This document shows, one piece after another, positions 12,870 through 18,564 of a DNA stretch of 18,564 nucleotides (position 1 is its first letter; each line of letters opens with the position of its first letter). The translations under genes and the position numbers were made by a program. Below the pieces are notes generated by a model. The model searched no databases and was not told the origin of the DNA. It was given only the letters and a program-made list of their open reading frames with translations. The DNA comes from Chlamydiota bacterium (GTDB lineage Bacteria; Chlamydiota; Chlamydiia; Chlamydiales; SM23-39), in the NCBI GenBank assembly GCA_027459365.1, contig DAIDIM010000208.1, positions 1 through 18,564 of the forward strand, read 5' to 3'.

Positions 12870-14360
12870 TTAATTGAAAGCTTCTTCGCGGAAACGATAT
12901 CCGACACCGCGCACAGTCTCTATCCAATCAAAGGTGGGTCCTAATTTTTTACGCAGTGATGCTATATGGACATCAATATTGCGATCTACGATTCCTGCAT
13001 CCTCACAGATATCGCTGAGCAATTGATTGCGAGTCAAAACTTTCCCCCGATTGGAAACAAGCTTTCGAAGAATACCAAATTCAGAAAGTGTTAACGGATA
13101 GCTTTTGTCTTTCAACCGCAAGTGATACCGTTCGATATCCAAGATAAAATCGCCAAATTTCACGCTGCTGATCGGAGTTTCTCCCTCTTTACCTCGTCTC
13201 AATACAGCTTTGACTCTTGAAAAGAGCACTTTGGGTGAAAAAGGTTTTGGTACATAATCATCGGCTCCAAGCTCCAAGCCCAAAACCACATCGATCTCTT
13301 CGCCTCTTGCAGAAAGGATAATCACCGGTATATTTTTTGTTTCTGGATTTCCCTTGATTTTGCGACAAACATCGAGACCATTTTCTCCGGGCAGCATGAC
13401 ATCGAGAATCACCAAATCGGGCTTATCTCTCACAACCGCTGCATATCCTTCGATCCCATCACCGATTACTTGTACTTTATACCCGGAAATCTCCCCTTGC
13501 ATCTTGATGAGGGCAGCAATGTCCTCCTCATCTTCAATCATGATAATTCGCGCTTTTGACGACATAAGTTCAATTTTATACTTGGAACTTACGTTTTCTT
13601 CAACCAGATTCACAAGCTTTGCCTGCACTTTTTCTCCTAAAATTTTTGATGCTTTGGATGCAAACTCTTTTTCTCTACCCGTCACATAAAATTGATCCTC
13701 CAATTTCACAGTACTGAATAGATCATTTTGAATCAGAAATTCCTTCACCTCTTCTGCCATCCTTTTCGATGGATCCAGTATCGCAACATTCTGACAAAAT
13801 AACTTTTCAAAAATAGGTCGAATGAGCGGATAGTGTGTACATGCAAGAAATACTGCATCAATGTTTTTTAAAGGCTTTATGTATTCTTTTGTAACTTCTT
13901 CAATTTGAGGATTTTGCGTTTCAATTGCAAGTGCCAGTTTTGGGCATGGAATACTCAATATTTCCATTTGTGGATAAAGTTTATGTAACGATTTTTCATA
14001 AATGCCTGATTGAATGGTTCTTTGTGTGCCTAGGATTGCAATTTTCTGGTAGGGAGATATTGTTTTTATTCCAGCCTGCAAGACGTTCATCATTGGTATT
14101 GGGCAAATCAACTCTGAAGAAACTGTGCTGACCGTATGGCATGCGAAAACGATCAACTTCACATTTTGTTTTTCTAAGAAATGGAGAGCCTCTTTTGTAT
14201 ACTGAATGATGCTTTCGCAATCCCGATTGCCATAGGGCATTCTCTGAAGATCTGCCAAACAGAGGAGATTTTCACCCGGCAATAACTCTTTGATTGCTTT
14301 GAAAACAGTCAGCCCACCAATTCCTGAATCAAAAACGGCAATCGGCGCATCACGGCACAT
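12870..14360 (-). CDS. murI: Glutamate racemase (MurI) fused to an OmpR/PhoB-family response regulator
   Basis: 496 residues in one frame. Residues 1 to about 260 are glutamate racemase, which makes D-glutamate for peptidoglycan: AVFDSGIGGLTVF (8-20, Asp11), the first catalytic Cys74 in FACHTVS, and the second Cys174 in LACTHYPLI. ACHT replaces the usual ACNT, and ADLQRMPYG replaces GDTARxPYG. Residues 266-388 are a complete receiver: Glu276/Asp277, phospho-acceptor Asp320 in LVILDVMLPG, Ser350 and Lys372 in VPKPF. Residues ~395-494 are a winged helix ending ETVRGVGYRF. The joint, around residues 255-265, has an internal Met266 with promoter-like sequence before it. ATG at 14360 was chosen over a TTG at 14381. 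It overlaps the LysM gene stop by 11 bases, as the third gene of the pal operon. Confidence 0.88.
   Translation of the reverse strand: MCRDAPIAVFDSGIGGLTVFKAIKELLPGENLLCLADLQRMPYGNRDCESIIQYTKEALHFLEKQNVKLIVFACHTVSTVSSELICPIPMMNVLQAGIKTISPYQKIAILGTQRTIQSGIYEKSLHKLYPQMEILSIPCPKLALAIETQNPQIEEVTKEYIKPLKNIDAVFLACTHYPLIRPIFEKLFCQNVAILDPSKRMAEEVKEFLIQNDLFSTVKLEDQFYVTGREKEFASKASKILGEKVQAKLVNLVEENVSSKYKIELMSSKARIIMIEDEEDIAALIKMQGEISGYKVQVIGDGIEGYAAVVRDKPDLVILDVMLPGENGLDVCRKIKGNPETKNIPVIILSARGEEIDVVLGLELGADDYVPKPFSPKVLFSRVKAVLRRGKEGETPISSVKFGDFILDIERYHLRLKDKSYPLTLSEFGILRKLVSNRGKVLTRNQLLSDICEDAGIVDRNIDVHIASLRKKLGPTFDWIETVRGVGYRFREEAFN
13575..13603 (-). promoter_or_regulatory. Predicted internal promoter for separate expression of the response regulator part
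   Basis: On the minus strand TTGAAG (13603-13598) is followed by exactly 17 bases and TATAAA (13580-13575, five of six). The in-frame ATG of the response regulator (13565-13563, Met266 of the fusion) lies nine bases after the -10, so a transcript from here would be nearly leaderless. It falls exactly in the linker between the domains, which makes chance less likely. Consensus-based prediction. Confidence 0.45.
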
Positions 14361-14967
14361 GGAGTTCTTGATCGACAACAATTAAATCGTTTTGTAGGTG
14401 ATTGATTTGTTTGAGCGTCGCCACATCGGTTTTATGCGCTTTTGCAATTTTCTCTAGAGAATCTCCAGCTTTCACTTTGTACACTTTCGTAGACTTAATC
14501 AACCCATCTTTAAGTTTTGCAATTGTATCGAGTTTTCGACTCTGTGTGAGAATCTCTGATTCGAGCTCTACCATCCGATTCTTGAATTGCGCTAACGCAA
14601 GGCCCGTATCTTTTGCATGCGCCGTTAAATTCTCCATATTTTCTTTTGCAGCCTCTTGCTTTTTTTCAAAAGCGGTCCACTTACGATCTAGCAGCTGCAA
14701 CTGATGGGCGATTTGATCGATACGCGTTTGCTGTTTTTCGATGTCTTGTTCTTTATAGGCTGCAAGAGTATTTTCAAAACACTTGATACGTCCGTTCAGA
14801 ATTTGAATTTCCGTCTCAAAGCAATTTGTATCATGTCTTAAATCATCCAAATTTGTTTGCACTTCATGTAAAGTTAGCTCCCATTGATATTTTTCATCAT
14901 GGGGCGATGTCTTTAATGGGGAACATCCCATAAAGAGTGCAACTAAAGGAATGACGATCCATTTCAT
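14350..14967 (-). CDS. Coiled-coil LysM-domain lipoprotein, peptidoglycan binding
   Basis: 205 residues. The N-terminus MKWIVIPLVALFMGCS is a lipoprotein-like signal, with Cys15 as the probable lipid-modified residue, although the -3 to -1 residues (FMG) are a relaxed lipobox. Residues ~30-150 are rich in heptad-like Leu/Ile with Glu, Lys and Gln, which suggests a long coiled coil. Residues ~160-205 are a LysM domain (YKVKAGDSLEKIAKAHKTDV) that would bind peptidoglycan glycan chains. It starts in an ATGA overlap with pal and its stop overlaps murI. The same pal-then-LysM order, as I recall it, occurs in Chlamydia. The likely role is to tether the envelope to peptidoglycan or act at division. 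No catalytic domain is present. Confidence 0.82.
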   Translation of the reverse strand: MKWIVIPLVALFMGCSPLKTSPHDEKYQWELTLHEVQTNLDDLRHDTNCFETEIQILNGRIKCFENTLAAYKEQDIEKQQTRIDQIAHQLQLLDRKWTAFEKKQEAAKENMENLTAHAKDTGLALAQFKNRMVELESEILTQSRKLDTIAKLKDGLIKSTKVYKVKAGDSLEKIAKAHKTDVATLKQINHLQNDLIVVDQELHVP

Positions 14968-15635
14968 GGTTGGTAAATCTTAAATTCTGAACGACGATTG
15001 AGTTTCCACTGTTCTGGCGAGTGACCCATTGCAATAGGCTTTTCCTTACCATGCGAAACCGTATAAATCCGGTTTGGATCAACCCCCTGTTTCACAAGAA
15101 AGGAACGGACAAAATTAGACCTTCTCATCCCCAAAGCAACATTGTAACTTGCAGAGGCTCTCTCATCTGTATGCCCTTCTACAACTAAGAAAGTCTTCGG
15201 ATTCTTTTTCAAATAGGCCGCCATCTCCATTAAAGATTGAAGTTCATTTCTTTCACGAACGGTATGTTCATCTGTCTCAAAATGGACGGGGCGAAACACA
15301 GCCTGTAAACTATCTGGTGGCAGATAAAAATCTGACAGCGCCGGAATTCCTTTTTGACCCGGGATTCCTTTTGGTTGCGCCAAAGGTTGATCCATGGCCA
15401 AAGATCTACGTAAATCGCCATCTTTCAAAGGGATGAATTCCTCATCATACGGACCGATGAATTCTTCATCAGAAGTCAACATGCGCGATTCATAATCCTT
15501 TCCCCACATTGCATCCATACCTCTGCCCATATAACGGCCAGCTGTTTTCACATCTTCCCAAGTTTCAGAACTATTGCGCATGCAGCTAGAAGCGAATACG
15601 ACAAGTGCTACGCAAAATAAACGAAAAATAACCAT
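14964..15635 (-). CDS. pal: Peptidoglycan-associated lipoprotein Pal
   Basis: 223 residues. A lipoprotein signal peptide, with Cys18 following VVFASS, anchors the protein in the outer membrane. A linker of about 90 residues rich in Pro, Gly and acidic residues follows, longer than in E. coli Pal. The OmpA-type peptidoglycan-binding domain covers ~110-223. It includes VVEGHTDERASASYNVALG near 150 (diaminopimelate-binding Asp and Arg) and NRIYTVSHGKEKPIA near 193. It belongs to the Tol-Pal system that links the outer membrane to the wall and acts in constriction. tolB, usually just upstream, is absent; upstream lies a 366-base spacer and then a divergent oxidoreductase operon. First gene of the operon with the LysM lipoprotein and racemase-regulator fusion. 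Confidence 0.92.
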   Translation of the reverse strand: MVIFRLFCVALVVFASSCMRNSSETWEDVKTAGRYMGRGMDAMWGKDYESRMLTSDEEFIGPYDEEFIPLKDGDLRRSLAMDQPLAQPKGIPGQKGIPALSDFYLPPDSLQAVFRPVHFETDEHTVRERNELQSLMEMAAYLKKNPKTFLVVEGHTDERASASYNVALGMRRSNFVRSFLVKQGVDPNRIYTVSHGKEKPIAMGHSPEQWKLNRRSEFKIYQP

Positions 15636-15665
15636 ACAAACCCCATAAGCGAAAATCTGATTTTT

Positions 15666-15694
15666 AGAGTAACCGAAGTCCGATTTGTCTTCAA
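15666..15694 (-). promoter_or_regulatory. Possible pal operon promoter with an overlapping palindrome
   Basis: On the minus strand TTGAAG (15694-15689), a 17-base spacer and TACTCT (15671-15666), a weak -10. The perfect 10-base palindrome AACTCGAGTT (15693-15702) touches the -35 and could be an operator. Weak, consensus-based. Confidence 0.3.
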
Positions 15695-15702
15695 CTCGAG
15701 TT

Positions 15703-15950
15703 CAACATATTCGACTTATAGATCATGGCTAAATGCATTTAATGTTTCAGAATATAGCAATAACTAGACTACAGTTCTGAACTTGAAAAGACAAGCCTGG
15801 TTAGAAAACAGCGCAGAGCTCTCTACCTCGTGAGCTACTTAGCCAATTCTCTATAGGGATTTAATACGTTACCCCTGACCTCTGGCCATGCAATCGTCTT
15901 TTTATGTAGGCAAAGTGTTCTAGTTGGCCACTATAGTCAAAACCGTTCAT
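15703..15950. other. Gene-free spacer upstream of pal with a tRNA-like relic
   Basis: No coding gene is supported. On the minus strand, 15844 to ~15775 reads like the 5' part of a tRNA: GGCTAAG, then TAGCTCACGAGGTAGAG (a recognisable D-arm), then GTTTTCTAACCAGG and TTTTCAAGTTC (T-loop-like). The anticodon and T stems do not pair and no matching 3' acceptor lies at the right distance, so it is not a working tRNA. It may be a decayed tRNA copy. An inverted repeat, AGTTC-T-GAACT (15772-15782), lies within the last segment. Confidence 0.25.
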
Positions 15951-15979
15951 TTGACAACTATTTTTTCGAAAGTTATAAC
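15951..15979 (+). promoter_or_regulatory. Near-consensus sigma70 promoter of the GMC oxidoreductase operon
   Basis: TTGACA (15951-15956, perfect), a 17-base spacer and TATAAC (15974-15979, five of six). Transcription would start near 15986, leaving a short leader with AGGA about seven bases before the ATG at 16002. This is the strongest promoter match seen in the window and suggests high constitutive expression. Confidence 0.65.
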
Positions 15980-16001
15980 CTTGATATCGCAGGAACAGTC
16001 A

Positions 16002-17516
16002 ATGACTAAAAAAAATTACGACATCATTATCATTGGAACAGGAGCTGGAGGAGGTACCCTCGCTCATGCCTTGGCCACTACAAATAAGCGCATTTTGCTT
16101 GTAGAAAGGGGCGGTTTTCTTCCCCGAGAAAAAGAAAATTGGGAAACAAAAGCTGTTTTTTTAGAGGGTCGTTATAAAACTCAAGAAGTCTGGCGCGACC
16201 ACAACGGGAAAGAGATACATCCAGGCACTCATTATTATGTAGGGGGGAACACCAAAGTGTATGGAGCTGCTTTGCTTCGCCTTAGAGAAAAAGATTTTGA
16301 AGAGGTCCTTCATCACGGAGGAACTTCTCCTGCATGGCCGTTGAAATATAGAGATTTTCAACCCTATTACATGCAGGCGGAAAAACTCTATCAGGTACAC
16401 GGACTACGAGGTGTTGATCCATTAGAACCTCCTGAAAATGAACCCTTCCCTTACAAAGCAATCCGTCATGAACCACGTATTCAACAGCTGAGCGATGCAA
16501 TGCAAAAAATGGGACTCCACCCATTTCCTCTTCCACTCGGACTCATTCTAAATGAAGAACATAAAGAAAGAAGTCCTTGTATTCGCTGCGATACATGTGA
16601 TGGCTTCCCTTGCCTCGTTAATGGTAAGGCTGATGCAGAAATTGCCTGTATAAAACCTGCCTTATCTCATCCTAATGTTACTTTGCTTACCCATTCTAAA
16701 GCCTTAAAATTGGAAACAGATACAACAGGAAAAAAAATCACAAGTCTTGTTGTTGAAAAAGATGGCAAAACCGAAACCTATTCAGCAGATATTTATGTCG
16801 TTTCCTGCGGAGCGATCAATTCTGCTGCGCTTCTTTTGCGCTCTAAAAATGTTCAACATCCCAATGGGCTTGCCAATAGTTCAGGTCTTGTAGGGAGAAA
16901 CTACATGTGTCATACGAATACAGCGATGGTTGCGTTTTCAAAAACACTCAATTTAACTAAATTTCAAAAAACCTTTGCCATTAACGATTTTTACTTTGGA
17001 TCACCTGATTGGGAATATCCATTGGGTCATATCCAGCTATTGGGAAATATTAAGAGCGATATGTTACGAGCTGGCGCTCCTTTTTTTGTTCCCAACGTTG
17101 CTCTTGAAGTTGCCGCTCGTCATGCCGTGGGCTGGTGGATCTCTAGTGAGGACCTCCCTGATCCGGAGAATCGTGTCACTTTAGATGCCGAAGATAATAT
17201 CATTTTACGCTACCTACCTAATAATGAACAAGGCCATGAGCGTCTTGTGAAAAAACTAAAGAACATCTTGAATTCTTTAGAATTGACCGTATCTGTAGTA
17301 AAACGGATTCCCATTGAAGGTGTTGCCCATCAAGTAGGAACTTGTCGCTTTGGTACAGATTCAAAAACATCTGTACTTGACCTTAATTGTAAAGCGCATG
17401 AAGTTGATAACTTATACGTAGTCGATGGAAGCTTTTTCCCATCAAGCGGTGCTTCTAATCCCGGTTTGACCATTGCAGCCAATGCTCTGCGTGTTGCAGA
17501 TGTTTTAAAAAATTAG
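16002..17516 (+). CDS. GMC-family FAD-dependent oxidoreductase
   Basis: 504 residues. The FAD-binding Rossmann motif IIIIGTGAGGGTLAHAL is at 8-24, with the ribose-binding acidic end LLVERGG near 33. The GMC C-terminal domain holds the catalytic His443 in AHQVGTCRFG and Asn486 in SSGASNPGLTIAANALR. The central Cys-rich segment CIRCDTCDGFPC, near residue 190, is familiar from a subgroup of GMC enzymes. The family oxidises alcohols, sugars or sterols with FAD; the substrate here is unknown. The ATG at 16002 was chosen because AGGA precedes it and the Rossmann strand starts directly. The open frame upstream overlaps the promoter. The next gene, a VOC protein, follows after 15 bases, so both are probably co-transcribed and may act on the same compound. 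Confidence 0.87.
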   Translation: MTKKNYDIIIIGTGAGGGTLAHALATTNKRILLVERGGFLPREKENWETKAVFLEGRYKTQEVWRDHNGKEIHPGTHYYVGGNTKVYGAALLRLREKDFEEVLHHGGTSPAWPLKYRDFQPYYMQAEKLYQVHGLRGVDPLEPPENEPFPYKAIRHEPRIQQLSDAMQKMGLHPFPLPLGLILNEEHKERSPCIRCDTCDGFPCLVNGKADAEIACIKPALSHPNVTLLTHSKALKLETDTTGKKITSLVVEKDGKTETYSADIYVVSCGAINSAALLLRSKNVQHPNGLANSSGLVGRNYMCHTNTAMVAFSKTLNLTKFQKTFAINDFYFGSPDWEYPLGHIQLLGNIKSDMLRAGAPFFVPNVALEVAARHAVGWWISSEDLPDPENRVTLDAEDNIILRYLPNNEQGHERLVKKLKNILNSLELTVSVVKRIPIEGVAHQVGTCRFGTDSKTSVLDLNCKAHEVDNLYVVDGSFFPSSGASNPGLTIAANALRVADVLKN

Positions 17517-17531
17517 CAATAAGAGTTAAAT

Positions 17532-18473
17532 ATGTCTCAAATCCTAGGAATGATGTTGACTGTTGCAAACATAAAAAAAATGACCCATTTTTTTATGCAT
17601 GTTCTTTCTTTTGAAAAAATTGACACTTCTCATATTGAAGGCAAAGCATATGAAACTTTGTACGGGATACCAGGAATCAAAGGACAATTTGCCATCTTAA
17701 GACTAGGCGAAGAATACCTTTATTTAATGGAATTTGAGCCATTAGGAAAGCCATACCCCCCAACACAAAGTCATGACCTTTGGTTTCAACATATCGCAAT
17801 TGTTGTTTCTGACTTGGGAAAAGCCCATCACATCCTTTCTCAACATGGAATTACCGCAATTTCAGAAGGTCCAGTGACCATACCTGAGTGGAACGAGGCT
17901 GCAGCCGGCATCCAAGCATTTTACTTCCGATCTCCAGAAGGACACCCCTTGGAGCTTATCTATTTTCCTCCAAAAAAAGGGCGACAAATTTGGCAAGAAA
18001 AAGATAGACTCTTTTTAGGAATTGATCACACGGCGATCACCATTTCTGATACACAAAAGAGCCTTCATTTTTATAAAGATATTCTGGGGATGACTGTATT
18101 CGGAGAAAGTCTTAACCACGGGGACACGCAAGAAGCTCTTTCCGGTGTAATGGGGGCAAAGGTTAAAATCACAGGACTTGGCTACAAAGAAGTCGAAGGA
18201 ATGGGACTAGAGTTTTTACATTACCTCCATCCAACGCACGGCCTTCCTTTCCCCAATTTAAAAGCAAATGATCTAGCATCTACATACACAGTGATTGAAG
18301 TCGATAACTTACCAAATGATCCCCATTTACCGCTCCTCAAAGGTCTTTTTTCTCCAAGACAAGGGCAAATGACGCAATCCGCAGCCATTGCCAAAGATTC
18401 TGATGGACATCGATTGTTGTTTGTAACGGAAGTTCCGCGTTTTTTTGAGACAAAGCCACTTATAAACACCTAA
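17532..18473 (+). CDS. Two-domain VOC (glyoxalase/dioxygenase-fold) protein
   Basis: 313 residues forming two VOC domains, residues ~1-147 and ~160-305. Possible metal ligands are His87 (WFQHIAIVVSD) and Glu141 (GHPLELIYF) in the first, and His166 (GIDHTAITISD) and Glu227 (GLEFLH) in the second. DLGKAHHIL and TQKSLHFYKDILGM are the usual VOC helices. The superfamily includes glyoxalase I, extradiol dioxygenases, fosfomycin-resistance enzymes and epimerases, so the reaction cannot be named. AAGAG precedes the ATG by about six bases. It lies 15 bases after the GMC oxidoreductase gene, in one operon, suggesting a two-step oxidation or detoxification. No signal peptide, so cytoplasmic. Confidence 0.82.
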   Translation: MSQILGMMLTVANIKKMTHFFMHVLSFEKIDTSHIEGKAYETLYGIPGIKGQFAILRLGEEYLYLMEFEPLGKPYPPTQSHDLWFQHIAIVVSDLGKAHHILSQHGITAISEGPVTIPEWNEAAAGIQAFYFRSPEGHPLELIYFPPKKGRQIWQEKDRLFLGIDHTAITISDTQKSLHFYKDILGMTVFGESLNHGDTQEALSGVMGAKVKITGLGYKEVEGMGLEFLHYLHPTHGLPFPNLKANDLASTYTVIEVDNLPNDPHLPLLKGLFSPRQGQMTQSAAIAKDSDGHRLLFVTEVPRFFETKPLINT

Positions 18474-18523
18474 AATTAGCAGGGAATTAGACGAATTTCT
18501 TGTCAAAAAACATGTGTCCACCA

Positions 18524-18541
18524 AAAAATAAATTTATTTTT
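18524..18541. terminator. Possible bidirectional A/T hairpin terminator after the VOC gene
   Basis: AAAAATAAATTTATTTTT is a perfect 18-base palindrome, 50 bases after the VOC stop, with T-rich sequence after it. It has no G-C pairs, so as an intrinsic terminator it would be weak. The rest of 18474-18564 contains nothing recognisable. Confidence 0.3.
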
Positions 18542-18564
18542 CTTAAAAATAACTCTTTGATTAA

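Noticed and set aside
14361..14381. TTG at 14381 as the racemase start
   Set aside because: It would add seven non-conserved residues inside the LysM gene; the ATG at 14360 sits directly before the conserved N-terminal strand.
15727..15844. A complete tRNA from GGCTAAG to TTTAGCC on the minus strand
   Set aside because: The two acceptor-like ends are 118 bases apart and the inner stems do not pair; only a relic is arguable.
1..18564. CRISPR arrays, rRNA genes, phage or transposase genes
   Set aside because: No regularly spaced repeats, no rRNA-like sequence and no integrase, transposase or phage protein motifs were seen on either strand.

Overview
The window most likely comes from an environmental chlamydia (Chlamydiae, Parachlamydiales-type). 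This is inferred from gene content and order, not from a search. Signs are the mnmE-nth pair, ruvC-ruvA, a pal gene followed by a LysM lipoprotein gene, a eukaryote-like UDPGP-family uridylyltransferase, an A+T-rich composition and tightly overlapping operons. From memory, gpsA and the UDPGP gene are neighbours in Chlamydia. Here they lie about 6 kb apart, with a lipid cluster between them.

Layout. 1-328 (-) is the N-terminal part of gpsA. 436-4851 (+) is a six-gene fatty-acid-synthase-II-like operon: KAS III, FabA, FabZ, FabF-like KAS, acyl carrier protein and a cyclopropane-synthase-type methyltransferase. The first five genes are joined by four ATGA stop/start overlaps. Converging on it (-) are a FabL/FabI-type enoyl-ACP reductase, apparently starting at ATT, and a phosphopantetheinyl transferase. 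6260-6433 is a large inverted repeat. One arm encodes the last ~29 residues of the next gene (6345-8144, -), an in-frame fusion of a GT9 glycosyltransferase with a UDP-sugar pyrophosphorylase. waaF lies upstream of it. 9179-12218 (+) carries ruvC, ruvA, mnmE and nth. 12266-12451 is a small orphan AbrB/MazE-like antitoxin. 12507-12674 is a palindromic MITE-like element. 12870-15635 (-) is an envelope operon: pal, LysM lipoprotein, and a glutamate racemase fused in frame to a complete OmpR/PhoB-type response regulator. 16002-18473 (+) is a GMC oxidoreductase plus VOC (glyoxalase-fold) operon behind a near-consensus promoter.

How the genes fit together. The lipid cluster supplies its own carrier protein, carrier-activating enzyme, initiating and elongating condensing enzymes, two dehydratases, an enoyl reductase and a tailoring methyltransferase. 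It lacks a malonyl transferase and ketoreductase, so it would borrow FabD and FabG from housekeeping synthesis. FabA can place a cis double bond, and a CMAS-family enzyme can methylate or cyclopropanate such a bond. A dedicated modified fatty acid is therefore a reasonable hypothesis.

The most unusual items are the racemase-response regulator fusion with an apparent internal promoter, the lipid cluster and its position, the ATT start, and the inverted repeat that supplies a protein C-terminus.
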